Source of the DNA: Oceanospirillaceae bacterium
GTDB lineage: Bacteria; Pseudomonadota; Gammaproteobacteria; Pseudomonadales; Balneatricaceae
Assembly: GCA_003521845.1 (NCBI GenBank)
Contig: DPHB01000026.1
Location: 116,488-180,487 of the forward strand
Direction: 5' to 3'
Length of the DNA stretch: 64,000 bases
Under the pieces are notes generated by a model. It had not been told where the DNA came from. It did no database searches and was given only the letters and a program-made list of their open reading frames with translations. A program made the position numbers and the translations under genes. This document shows positions 52,619 through 61,669 of the stretch, piece after piece (positions within the stretch are counted from its first letter, which is position 1; the number at the start of each line of letters is the position of its first letter).

Positions 52619-53662
52619 ATGCACATTGTTAATTTAATTTCGGGCAAAGACCTAGGCGGCCCCAAACAATCTTTTGTGCATTATAGCGATAATTTACGCC
52701 ACTTAGGACAGCAAGTCACCTCCATTATTCGCCCTGGCGCACAAGTGCAGGCTTTACTAGAAAACAAGCAACTGGCTTATCAGTTTTTAGACTACCCCCG
52801 AACCCGCCTGCCAGGCTTCAAACACCTAGCTCAAGCACGCTTGCGACGGGTGTTAAACCACCTACAAGCCGATCTACTGCTAGTCCACAAACCCATTGAT
52901 GCAACCTTAGCCAAACCCGTATTAAACCCCAACTGTAAACTGGCTTTGGTTTTACACAGCTATACAGCTAAAGGGCTGCATGCAGCCGATATGATCTTGG
53001 CCGTATCAGAACCAGTAAAAGCCTTTGTCTTAGAGCAGGGCTACCAAGGACCCGTGCTAGTCATGCCCAACCTTGTAGAACTGGAAGCCCAAGAGCCCAC
53101 CACAAGACCCAAGCAATACCCATTACACATTGCCCACATGGGGGTTATGCGCCGCACCAAGGGCCAAGATTTATTACTAGAAGCCCTCGCCAACTTGCAC
53201 AGCAAGGGTGTGGAGTTTCGCACCACCATTGCTGGCAAAGGTCGTTGGTTTAAGAAAATCCAAGGCATGATCGCAACCGCCAACATGGGTAATAAGATCA
53301 CGATGCAAGGTTGGGTAGGCAACACGGAAAGAGAAGCATTTTTTGATCATGCCGATGTCATTTGCGTCCCTTCTCGCAGCGAAACCTTTGGCATGGTGGT
53401 CATTGAAGCCATGGCCCGCAAAAAGCTAGTATTGGTTACCCGCTGTGGCGGCCCAGAGGGCATCATCACTCATAAAGAAAATGGTTTTCTTGCAGATATT
53501 AATGGCCCAAGCTTAGCCACTGAAATCGAAGCCATTATGGCCTTGAGCGATGACGAGTATGAAACGATTTGCGAAAACGCCTACCAGCACGTACTCAACA
53601 ACTATAGCGTACAACCGTTTCGGGCACGCATTGAGCAGATGCTAACGTCATTGCGAGCGTAA
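52619..53662 (+). CDS. GT4-type glycosyltransferase
   Basis: 347 residues of the GT-B fold. N-terminal ISGKDLGGPKQSF is the glycine-rich acceptor-side loop, and the donor-site segment reads RSETFGMVVIEAMARKKL with GGPEGII, the E-x7-E-like pattern of GT4. AHMGVMRRTKGQDLLLEAL is the usual start of the second domain. It is divergent from waaA, so lipopolysaccharide core sugar transfer is likely, but the sugar is unknown. The last residues (SLRA) are encoded by a copy of the CATTGCGAGCG repeat. Confidence 0.87.
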   Translation: MHIVNLISGKDLGGPKQSFVHYSDNLRHLGQQVTSIIRPGAQVQALLENKQLAYQFLDYPRTRLPGFKHLAQARLRRVLNHLQADLLLVHKPIDATLAKPVLNPNCKLALVLHSYTAKGLHAADMILAVSEPVKAFVLEQGYQGPVLVMPNLVELEAQEPTTRPKQYPLHIAHMGVMRRTKGQDLLLEALANLHSKGVEFRTTIAGKGRWFKKIQGMIATANMGNKITMQGWVGNTEREAFFDHADVICVPSRSETFGMVVIEAMARKKLVLVTRCGGPEGIITHKENGFLADINGPSLATEIEAIMALSDDEYETICENAYQHVLNNYSVQPFRARIEQMLTSLRA

Positions 53663-53797
53663 CTGCCTCGCCATTGCGAGCGAAACACATAGTCATTGCG
53701 CACCCAAAGCACTCGCTGCGCTCGCGGGGCAACCTCACCCAGCATACCGCAAGTCCGCTAGAGGTTGCCACGTCGCTTTGCTCCTCGCAAAGACGAC
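53648..53797. repeat. CATTGCGAG-type repeat cluster and large palindrome A5
   Basis: CATTGCGAGCG occurs at 53649 and 53672 and as CATTGCG at 53694, about 22-23 bases apart. From 53692 the DNA forms an inverted repeat whose inner ends are GGGGCAACCTC and GAGGTTGCCAC, closing on a 24-base loop. The left arm contains ACCCAAAGCACTCGCT, also found in element A3. It lies between convergent genes and could end both transcripts. Confidence 0.75.
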
Positions 53798-53809
53798 TTA
53801 TATAGAGTT

Positions 53810-55576
53810 CTAGTCTTCGCTAAACTGTAAATTGTGCAAGTGTGCGTACAGGCCTTGGTGCTTTAGCAACTCAGCATGTGAGCCTTGCTCCACAATCGAC
53901 CCTTGATCCATCACCACAATAATATCTGCCTGCTCAATGGTGGACAAACGGTGGGCAATCACCAAGGTAGTACGTCCTGACATGGCCGCAGTAAGTGCAC
54001 TTTGAATATGCCTTTCAGATTCCGTATCCAAGGCCGACGTCGCTTCGTCTAAGACCAAAATCGGTGCGTTTTTGAGTAGCGCGCGAGCCAAGGCAATACG
54101 CTGACGCTGGCCGCCGGATAACAACACACCGGATTCACCAATTTGCGTTTGCATGCCATCAGGCATACGGTCGGTAAACTCATCGACTCTGGCAGCAGCG
54201 GCCGCTGCCGCAATGGCTTCATCTGCTGCACCCGCCATGGCACCATAGGCGATATTTTCGGCAATGGTGCCGTTAAATAACATGACTTGCTGATTCACCA
54301 AGGCTATTTGCTGACGTAAATCCGTGCGTGACACCTGATCGATAGCCTGACCACTAATACTAATATGACCAGTTTGCGGATCATAAAAGCGCAACAACAA
54401 GTTCACCAAGGTAGACTTACCGCTACCGGAACGCCCCACCAAGGCCACGACCTTACCAGCAGGTAAAGTAAGCTGAATGTTATTGAGCACAGATTTGTCT
54501 TGATAAGCAAAACTCACCTGCCCAAAAACGATATCACCCGAGGCCTGCAAACTCACTGGTTTGTCAGTGGCTGGCTCTTTTTCTGGCGCTTCGTCCAATA
54601 ACGCAAAAATACTCTGTGCGGCCGCAATACCTTGCTGCAAGATAGCATTAATTTCTGTGAGACTTCGCAAGGGCTTAGTCAACATACCGGCCGCCGTAAT
54701 AAAGGCGATAAATTCACCTGCCGACATGGTCGAAATAATAGCGGGCTGCAAAGCCAAAAAGATAAGCAGAGCCATAGCTGAGGCCACAATCATTTGCACC
54801 AGCGGTGTGGCAATGGATTCTGCCAATGCCAATTTCATGGCTTGTTGTCGATTGCCATTACTTGCCGTAAAGAAACGCTTTCTTTCTTGTTCTTGGCCGC
54901 CAAACATACGTACCACATCAAAGCCTTTAATGGACTCACTAGCGCTTGCGGTCACGTCGCCCATACTGTCCTGCAAGTTGCCGCTGATAGTACGGAAGCG
55001 TTTAGAGGCACGATTGACCACCAAACCAATAAACGGCCCCACCAGCAAAAACACCATGGTTAACTGCCAGTTGAGGTAAAGTAGGTAAACAAATAAGGCG
55101 ATAATCGTTAGCCCTTCGCGCACCAAGATCTTCAACGCATCTGTAGCAGCGCCGGTGATCTGCTCAACATTGAATGTCAGTTTCGACAACAAGGTACCTG
55201 AGGATTGGCGATGATAATAAGCCGCCGGTAACACCAGCAACTGGTCAAAAATAGCCACGCGCAAATCATGTACCACGCGCCTAGCCACATAGGCCACGCC
55301 ATAGTTACCTAAAAAGAAACCGATGCCACGCACGATAAACATCAACATGACAAAGCCAGGTACTAGGTAACGGGCTTCAGCGTCGTTGTTTTCCACGCTT
55401 TCCACCATGTACTCCATAAGCCGAGCAAAGCCAGCCTGAGAAGCGGCAAACAAAGCGAAGCCAACAATGGCGATAGCAAACACACTCCAATAGCGCCCCA
55501 CATAACCTAATAAGCGCTTATAGACACTCCAGGCTGTGTCAGTATCTGCTGATATTTCTTGTACATCCGTATCCAT
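53810..55576 (-). CDS. msbA: Lipid A / phospholipid export ABC transporter
   Basis: 588-residue half-transporter. Six membrane segments in residues 20-310, then an ATPase domain: GRSGSGKST, LLSGGQRQRIALARALLKN, LVLDEATSALDTES and the VIAHRLSTIEQAD switch. MsbA flips core-lipid A across the inner membrane. The adjacent divergent lpxL-type acyltransferase and nearby waaA support this role over a general multidrug exporter. Confidence 0.92.
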   Translation of the reverse strand: MDTDVQEISADTDTAWSVYKRLLGYVGRYWSVFAIAIVGFALFAASQAGFARLMEYMVESVENNDAEARYLVPGFVMLMFIVRGIGFFLGNYGVAYVARRVVHDLRVAIFDQLLVLPAAYYHRQSSGTLLSKLTFNVEQITGAATDALKILVREGLTIIALFVYLLYLNWQLTMVFLLVGPFIGLVVNRASKRFRTISGNLQDSMGDVTASASESIKGFDVVRMFGGQEQERKRFFTASNGNRQQAMKLALAESIATPLVQMIVASAMALLIFLALQPAIISTMSAGEFIAFITAAGMLTKPLRSLTEINAILQQGIAAAQSIFALLDEAPEKEPATDKPVSLQASGDIVFGQVSFAYQDKSVLNNIQLTLPAGKVVALVGRSGSGKSTLVNLLLRFYDPQTGHISISGQAIDQVSRTDLRQQIALVNQQVMLFNGTIAENIAYGAMAGAADEAIAAAAAAARVDEFTDRMPDGMQTQIGESGVLLSGGQRQRIALARALLKNAPILVLDEATSALDTESERHIQSALTAAMSGRTTLVIAHRLSTIEQADIIVVMDQGSIVEQGSHAELLKHQGLYAHLHNLQFSED

Positions 55577-55703
55577 TACAATTGCTGTCTTCTTTGTGTA
55601 CTAATTTAAACTAAACGCCACATTTACAGGGACGGCTAACGTTGCTGTGGCTATGCTTGACGTGTAAACTGAGACTCTCAAAGCCTGCAAGTAAATCTAC
55701 CTC

Positions 55704-56630
55704 GTGTCCAGCCAAGCTAATCCTACAGCGAAACCACCTCTAAGCGCTTTTTATGGCCCCCAGTACTGGCCTATATGGTTTGCTATGGGCTTGCTACGAC
55801 TGATCACCTTACTGCCTTGGTCTCTAGGCAAGCAATTTGGCCGGCTATTAGGCCGCCTATTGTATCAGGTCAGCAAGCGCCGCCGCGTTATTGTGGAAAA
55901 AAATATCGCCGCTTGTTTTCCTGAGTTTGATGACAAACAGCAAAGAAAGCTAGTGCTAGATACCTTTTATGCCAACGGCATGGGTGTCATTGAGACCGCT
56001 TATGCTTGGTGGAGTTCCCTTGGTTATATAACCAAGCGCCTAGATATTGACGGCTTAGAGCAACTGCAGCAAGCCTGTGCGTCGGACAAGGGTGTGTTGA
56101 TTTTAGGCGCCCACTTTACCAGCCCAGACTTAGGATGCGCCCTACTCAACCAACAACAAGCGTTTATGGTGACTTATCAGCGCCATAACAACCCGTTAAT
56201 GGATGCTTTGATTCTACGCGGCAGAGCCCGTTGTTTGGGCGGTGCCATAGAACGCGAACAAATACGTCAGGTAGTCAAAGAACTAAAAGGTGGCAATACC
56301 ATCTGGCTAGCACCAGACCAAGACCTGGGCCCAGATCGTAGCGTATTCGCCCCCTTCTTTGGCCTTCAAACGGCTACCACAGGCATTGCCAGCCGCTTAG
56401 CGAAAACCACCCAATGCCATGTGTTTTTCTTTTCGCACCAGCATGTTAGTAACAGCCACTATCGACTAAGCCTGACACCCTTAAGCGCCTTACCTAGTGG
56501 TGATGTGGTAGAAGATGCTAACATTATCAACGCCTGCATAGAGCGAGCCGTACGCCAATATCCCGAGCAATATCTGTGGCTGCACCGCCGCTTTAAAACG
56601 CGCCCCGAGGGTGAAACTAGCATTTACTGA
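55704..56630 (+). CDS. Lipid A late acyltransferase (LpxL/HtrB family)
   Basis: 308 residues; an N-terminal hydrophobic anchor (WFAMGLLRLITLLPW), acceptor motif GAHFTSPDLG (HxxxxD), ALILRGRARC and IWLAPDQDLGPDRSVFAPFFG. These enzymes transfer a fatty acyl chain to Kdo-lipid A. The start is GTG at 55704. Divergent from msbA across 127 bases in which no promoter was placed. Confidence 0.9.
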   Translation: MSSQANPTAKPPLSAFYGPQYWPIWFAMGLLRLITLLPWSLGKQFGRLLGRLLYQVSKRRRVIVEKNIAACFPEFDDKQQRKLVLDTFYANGMGVIETAYAWWSSLGYITKRLDIDGLEQLQQACASDKGVLILGAHFTSPDLGCALLNQQQAFMVTYQRHNNPLMDALILRGRARCLGGAIEREQIRQVVKELKGGNTIWLAPDQDLGPDRSVFAPFFGLQTATTGIASRLAKTTQCHVFFFSHQHVSNSHYRLSLTPLSALPSGDVVEDANIINACIERAVRQYPEQYLWLHRRFKTRPEGETSIY

Positions 56631-56732
56631 ACACCTCCCCCAGCCTAACTCCTAGCGGCTGTAAGCCAGATCTTGGGGCAATACAGTTACGGCTAGCAAC
56701 CTTGTGGCGCTACTAAGTATTGTAAATATGCT

Positions 56733-57035
56733 TTATTTGATTGGTAAGGCTAGCTCTACTAGCCACTTTTTTTGATTCGCTGCATCTTCAATTAGCAGTT
56801 TATGGTTAGAGTGGTAACGGATCTCAACTAGGCCATTGGTTCTAGTGGATCTGAGTTTATCGCGTTGCACAAATAGCATCACCTCGTCTTCTATTTCACT
56901 AATAAACGATACTAAGGTGTCATCAACAATAACACCGTAACGATTAATTTGAATCTCTACAATCCGCGAATTCTCAGTATCCAGAAGATCAAGTACATCA
57001 CGCCAATGAGTGCTTGGAAAAATAGCCCTAAACAC
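56733..57035 (-). CDS. Hypothetical protein of 100 residues
   Basis: No recognisable motif. Starts MFRAIFPSTHWRDVLDLLD and is rich in charged residues and short beta-like stretches (IVEIQINRYGVIVDDTLVSF, LVEIRYHSNHKLLI), suggesting a small globular beta protein. It lies on the same strand just after the ABC importer genes and may be the last gene of that unit; nothing similar is seen elsewhere in the window. Confidence 0.45.
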   Translation of the reverse strand: MFRAIFPSTHWRDVLDLLDTENSRIVEIQINRYGVIVDDTLVSFISEIEDEVMLFVQRDKLRSTRTNGLVEIRYHSNHKLLIEDAANQKKWLVELALPIK

Positions 57036-57073
57036 CTTATGCTATACCTCCAAACAGCGGAAGCATCGTGTTG

Positions 57074-57793
57074 TTACACTCCTAACCATTGTTTTTGAAT
57101 CTCTGTATTATTACGTATTTCCGATGGTGTGCCTTGCCAAACGACCTGACCTTTACCGACAACGCTCACAGCATCAGCAAGACTAACGGCGAAGCCAAAA
57201 TTTTGCTCCACTAAAATCATGGTTAATCCGGTTGCTTTCAGTTCTTTAAGCTGTGCGTGGATTTGTTTCACAATAATTGGGGCTAAACCTTCTGTCGGCT
57301 CATCTAAAATAAGCAGTTTGGGGTTCATCAACAGCGCTCTAGCAATGGATAATATTTGCTGTTCGCCCCCAGATAGCTCATTACCATAGTTACCGGAACG
57401 TTCAGCTAAGCGTGGGAACATGTCAAAAACTCGATTTATAGTCCAGCGCTTTTGTTTTCCACTGTCGGTATCAACATAGCGTTTGGCCGTTAACTCCAAG
57501 TTTTCCATAACAGTTAATGATGGAAAAATATCTCTAGTTTCAGGAACATATGCGATGCCTTTTTGAGCAATCGTATAGGGTTCCAATTGTTGAATTTCAA
57601 GACCCTCAAATGCTATTTTCCCTTGTTTTGGCTTCACCAATCCCATAATGGTTTTCAGGGTAGTGGACTTACCGGCGCCATTGCGGCCAAGCAAAGCATG
57701 TACCGTCCCTTTGCTTGCTTTAAATGAAAGATCAAATAGTACTTGAGTTTCCCCATATCCAGATTCCAAGCCTCTAACATCAAGCATCTTCAA
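57074..57793 (-). CDS. Branched-chain-type ABC importer ATPase 2 (LivF-like)
   Basis: 239 residues: GRNGAGKST, LSGGEQQILSIARALL, LLILDEPTEGLAP and FGFAVSLAD as in LivF. It overlaps the LivG-like gene by 14 bases. In the box gene cluster such an importer most likely carries benzoate or a related aromatic acid. Confidence 0.9.
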   Translation of the reverse strand: MKMLDVRGLESGYGETQVLFDLSFKASKGTVHALLGRNGAGKSTTLKTIMGLVKPKQGKIAFEGLEIQQLEPYTIAQKGIAYVPETRDIFPSLTVMENLELTAKRYVDTDSGKQKRWTINRVFDMFPRLAERSGNYGNELSGGEQQILSIARALLMNPKLLILDEPTEGLAPIIVKQIHAQLKELKATGLTMILVEQNFGFAVSLADAVSVVGKGQVVWQGTPSEIRNNTEIQKQWLGV

Positions 57794-58523
57794 ATGTTCC
57801 TAAATAAATTTCACGTAATAGGGAACTGCTCCTCGCTTCATCGGGGCTGCCCTCGAACACCACTGCTCCATAATTTAACACTGTCATCGTATCCGCTACA
57901 TCAAAAGCCAGCCCCATATCATGTTCAATAATCACTACGGTTAAGTCTGCCGGTAAGCGTTTCATAAGCTGATGAAACGCGCCTATCATCTCTGGCCCAA
58001 CACCCGATGTTGGCTCATCCATTAATAGTATGTGCGGTTGAGTTGCTAACGCTATACCGACCTCAAGCTGGCGTCGAATTCCGTAAGCAATATCCGCTAC
58101 CCGTCGCGAAAGATGATTGCTCAAATCCACCTGATCTGCGGTATCCTGTATAATGGCTTTCACATCCGGTGAAGCGATCGAGTCTTTCCAAAAACTCGTT
58201 GAAATCCCCATTTTTACCGATGCTGCCAGGCCAAGGTTTTCTGCTACAGTCAAACCATCAAATAAGGTATTTTGTTGATAACTTCGCGATAGGCCAAACT
58301 TTGCGCGTTTGGAAACTCGCCATGCAGTTACATCTTTTCCGTCAATTATTATACTGCCAGAATCAGGGGCGAACTCCCCTACCAATTGGTTAAACAACGT
58401 TGTTTTACCCGCTCCATTTGGCCCAAGGATAACTCTGCGCTCCCCCTTCTCTACGCTCATGGAAACATTCTGCGTAACGTGCAGAGCGCCAAAATGTTTC
58501 GAGAGATCATTAACCTTCAACAT
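57780..58523 (-). CDS. Branched-chain-type ABC importer ATPase 1 (LivG-like)
   Basis: 247 residues: GPNGAGKTT, LSRSYQQNTLFDGLTVAENL, DIAYGIRRQLEVGIALA in place of the usual signature, and LLMDEPTSGVGP. The signature LSGGQ is degraded to AYGIRRQL, common in LivG. Separated by 3 bases from the LivM-like gene. Confidence 0.9.
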   Translation of the reverse strand: MLKVNDLSKHFGALHVTQNVSMSVEKGERRVILGPNGAGKTTLFNQLVGEFAPDSGSIIIDGKDVTAWRVSKRAKFGLSRSYQQNTLFDGLTVAENLGLAASVKMGISTSFWKDSIASPDVKAIIQDTADQVDLSNHLSRRVADIAYGIRRQLEVGIALATQPHILLMDEPTSGVGPEMIGAFHQLMKRLPADLTVVIIEHDMGLAFDVADTMTVLNYGAVVFEGSPDEARSSSLLREIYLGTFEDA

Positions 58524-58526
58524 TTA

Positions 58527-59510
58527 CTAATCCTCTCTGAAGTCTCTTTTAAGCGCAGCTAGACGCTCTCGACGTTGCTCAATATAGTCTTCGAGCATGC
58601 CATAGATTCCTTTTGCGCCCCCCATAACAACCAGTATTAAAATCAACCCTACGATTAGATGCCAATAGTCAGTGTAGCTGCTAATTTCATGTTTCATTAC
58701 GACAAAAACGGTGGCACCTATAATAGGCCCAAATAGTGTTCCCAACCCACCTAAGATGACGACAACTAACACTTCACCTGAGTGAGTCCAGGAAAGCAAA
58801 CTAGGTGAGATAAACATATAGTGTTGCGCTGCCATGGAACCAGCTAGCCCTAATACCAACCCAGACAATCCGAAAATATTCGCTTTGATCATGGTAACGG
58901 GTTGCCCTAACGCACGTGATCGTTTCTCATTGTGCATTATCCCTACTAAGCTTCGACCTAGGCCCGAAGATAGCACTCGTGAGATAAACAGGTAAGAAAC
59001 TACAAGGCAAAATAAACAAAACAGTGCAAATTGTTTAGCCTCAAATAAGTCAATCCCGATTGCTGATAAATCCAGCCGTGGTATTCCCGCCATGCCATTG
59101 TCACCACCTAAGTAACTAGACTCAAAAACAAAAGAATAGGCCATTTGACCAAACGCTAAGGTGGCCATAATAAAATAAATACCATGGGATTTAGAGCAAA
59201 CGGCACCGATTATCCACGCCAGTGCAGCGGTGATCAAACTAGCAAAAAAAACGGATTCTGCAGGGCCAAAACCAAGCTTCGTGGCGAAGGTTGAGAATAC
59301 ATAGGCCCCAATTCCCGCTAGGGCCCCGTGACTTAGTGAAACCATGCCTCCAAAACCGGCAACCATATCCAAAGCAATCGCTATCATTGAGAAAATTAGA
59401 AGCTCAGTAAGAATCTCAACCCCAAAATATTCTGCTGTAAAAGCCACATAGATACATACCAAAACGTAAGTAATTAGCATAATAGTGCGCAGTGGCGTTT
59501 GATAAAACAT
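58527..59510 (-). CDS. Branched-chain-type ABC importer permease 2 (LivM-like)
   Basis: 327 residues with eight to ten membrane segments and the family loop GRSLVGIMHNEKRSRALGQP followed by GLAGSMAAQHYMFISP. The N-terminal GMVSLSHGALAGIGAYVF is diagnostic of LivM. Packed 3 bases after livH. Confidence 0.9.
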   Translation of the reverse strand: MFYQTPLRTIMLITYVLVCIYVAFTAEYFGVEILTELLIFSMIAIALDMVAGFGGMVSLSHGALAGIGAYVFSTFATKLGFGPAESVFFASLITAALAWIIGAVCSKSHGIYFIMATLAFGQMAYSFVFESSYLGGDNGMAGIPRLDLSAIGIDLFEAKQFALFCLFCLVVSYLFISRVLSSGLGRSLVGIMHNEKRSRALGQPVTMIKANIFGLSGLVLGLAGSMAAQHYMFISPSLLSWTHSGEVLVVVILGGLGTLFGPIIGATVFVVMKHEISSYTDYWHLIVGLILILVVMGGAKGIYGMLEDYIEQRRERLAALKRDFRED

Positions 59511-59513
59511 AGG

Positions 59514-60380
59514 TTACCCTCCTTTTGCCGGGTACAGGCCTGAAGGCTTTGTTACTAAAACCACCGTAAGCAATAAATAAATAACAACAGAGGCAAACTG
59601 TGGGGCGAACACGGACCCAAATGTTTGAACAAAGCCGTAAATTAATGACCCGGCTATAGCGCCTTTTAAACTACCTAGCCCACCAATCACGATCACGATC
59701 AGTGTTGGAATGAGAATTTCTAAACCCATTTCTGGAACCACTGATAGAAGCGGTGCTGCCACGGCACCTGCCAATCCGGCTAATGCGCAGCCAACACAAA
59801 ATACGATAAAAAATAGCCGCTCTACATTAACGCCAAGGCATGCTGCCATTTTGTCATTATCGACACCCGCCCGTATCATTGCGCCAATCTGGGTTTTATT
59901 AAGCACCAGACTTAAAATTACTAGTGCGACCAACCCTACTAGCATGACAAAAAATCGATACGCAGGGTATTCAACGCCAAGCACGGCAATACGACCCGAT
60001 AAAGCTGCCGGCACATCCAGCGCTAGAGCAAGATCCCCCCAGATAATGCGGGTCATATCAAGTAGGGCAAATATCAGCCCAAACGTAACTAACACTTGCG
60101 CCATTGGCCCACTAGATCTCATTCGCTTAATCAGCAATTCGTATAGCACCACCCCCAAAATCGCAACCGCTAAAGGAGCCGCTATCAAGCCTACCCAATA
60201 ACCAAAATATGCCGATATCGTGGCAGCGATATAGGCACCAAATGCATAAAGAGCACCATGAGCCAAATTGACAAAATGCATCAAACCAAAGATTACAGTA
60301 AGACCAACTGATAATAAAAATAAAAGCATAGATAGCTGCAGGGCATTCAGCAACTGCAATATCCAAAATCCCATATCCAT
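59514..60380 (-). CDS. Branched-chain-type ABC importer permease 1 (LivH-like)
   Basis: 288 residues, eight membrane segments; GLTVIFGLMHFVNLAHGALY at the N-terminus and GAMIRAGVDNDKMAACLGVN as the EAA-type loop. Pairs with the LivM-like permease. Confidence 0.9.
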   Translation of the reverse strand: MDMGFWILQLLNALQLSMLLFLLSVGLTVIFGLMHFVNLAHGALYAFGAYIAATISAYFGYWVGLIAAPLAVAILGVVLYELLIKRMRSSGPMAQVLVTFGLIFALLDMTRIIWGDLALALDVPAALSGRIAVLGVEYPAYRFFVMLVGLVALVILSLVLNKTQIGAMIRAGVDNDKMAACLGVNVERLFFIVFCVGCALAGLAGAVAAPLLSVVPEMGLEILIPTLIVIVIGGLGSLKGAIAGSLIYGFVQTFGSVFAPQFASVVIYLLLTVVLVTKPSGLYPAKGG

Positions 60381-60438
60381 TCGAGCTCCCCAAAATAGCC
60401 GGACATTCCGTCCGGCTTAAATCAACAACTATTTGAAG

Positions 60439-61596
60439 TTAAAGAGAACAACCACCTGTAGCATCACGTTCACTTGGCAATTCAGCTATTACTTTTTGGG
60501 TCAATTTTCCTTGCACCTTAACCGTCTCATAGACATACATTGGTTGAACAATATTGTTAGTCTCAGGATCAATTGATACATCACCGCGTGGTCCTTGGAA
60601 TGAGACCTTTGACATTGCAGAAGCGATCGATGCCCGGTCGTCGGCGCCAGCTCTAATAGCCTTGGATAAAGCTTGGGCGGCATCATAACCTGCCACAGAA
60701 AATTCTGATGGAGAGCGACCATCGTTTAAGCTTTGAAATTTCTGCACAAACGTATTGTTCACGTCGGAATTGATTGTTGGTGCGTAATGTAAAACTGTTT
60801 TAACACCTACCGCAGCATCACCTTCTGCGTTGACGTAGAGGGGTGAAGTCAGGAAGCCAGAACCATACAACGGTAGTTCGGCCTTAAGACCAAAACTGTC
60901 ATATTGCTTTACAAATGCAATGGCTTCGCCACCCGCATAAAAAGTGTACACCGCGTCGGCACCCGAAGATTTAGCTTTAGCCAAATAAGGACCAAAATCC
61001 TTAGTTTTACGGAACGGCGTATATTCTCCGCCTACAATTTCACCCCCAGCTGCTTTGAATGTTTCACTAAAACCATCAATCATTTCATGGCCTGCCGTAT
61101 AGTCGGGCGCCAAGGTGTACACCTTTTTAATGCCGTTTTCCGCCATCCATTTACCCATAGGCCGGTTCACCTGACCATTAGAAAAGGAGAAACGAGTAAT
61201 ATAGGGGCTACATTTTTCACCAGTAACTGAGTTGTTGCCGGCGTTCGTAATCATCAATGGTACTTTAGCGCCATGCACAAAATCTCGCAGGGCTCCAGCA
61301 ACTGCTGAGGACACAATACCAGTCATTACATCGACTTTATCTTGCAACACCAACTTACGGGCTTTTGCTATTGACTTGCCAGGGTCTGCTGCAGAGTCCT
61401 CACGAACAAACTCAACATCCAAGTTTGAACCGAACTCTTGCATACCTAATTGAAAACCAGCGTCAATTTCCTTACCAAGAGCAGCATACACACCTGAGAA
61501 TGGCAAAAGTACGCCAACTTTTACGGCATCAGCAGAGGCCACAGATGTACTGAGTACACCAGCAGCAAGTGCGGAAAGTACAAATCGTTTCTTCAT
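60439..61596 (-). CDS. Periplasmic binding protein of the aromatic-acid importer
   Basis: 385 residues with signal peptide (MKKRFVLSALAAGVLSTSVASA). Type I periplasmic fold: VGVLLPFSGVYAALGKEI and the usual NNSVTGEKCSPYITRFSFSN. The ATG has AAGGAG at good distance. Relatives in box clusters bind benzoate or related acids. It follows the BoxR-like gene across 73 bases with inverted repeats. Confidence 0.88.
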   Translation of the reverse strand: MKKRFVLSALAAGVLSTSVASADAVKVGVLLPFSGVYAALGKEIDAGFQLGMQEFGSNLDVEFVREDSAADPGKSIAKARKLVLQDKVDVMTGIVSSAVAGALRDFVHGAKVPLMITNAGNNSVTGEKCSPYITRFSFSNGQVNRPMGKWMAENGIKKVYTLAPDYTAGHEMIDGFSETFKAAGGEIVGGEYTPFRKTKDFGPYLAKAKSSGADAVYTFYAGGEAIAFVKQYDSFGLKAELPLYGSGFLTSPLYVNAEGDAAVGVKTVLHYAPTINSDVNNTFVQKFQSLNDGRSPSEFSVAGYDAAQALSKAIRAGADDRASIASAMSKVSFQGPRGDVSIDPETNNIVQPMYVYETVKVQGKLTQKVIAELPSERDATGGCSL

Positions 61597-61669
61597 GATT
61601 GACTCCTTATTTTTTTTGACATCATTGACCCTTTAGGAAGAAGCAGGATGGGTCAATTCCCGCTTCTTT

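Noticed and set aside
53649..53700. Three spaced CATTGCG repeats as a small CRISPR array
   Set aside because: The repeats are only 7-11 bp, the gaps are too short for spacers, there are no cas genes, and the unit belongs to a known type of dispersed palindrome.
53810..55576. ABC transporter as a multidrug exporter only
   Set aside because: The neighbouring lipid A acyltransferase and waaA, and the MsbA-like size, favour lipid A export.
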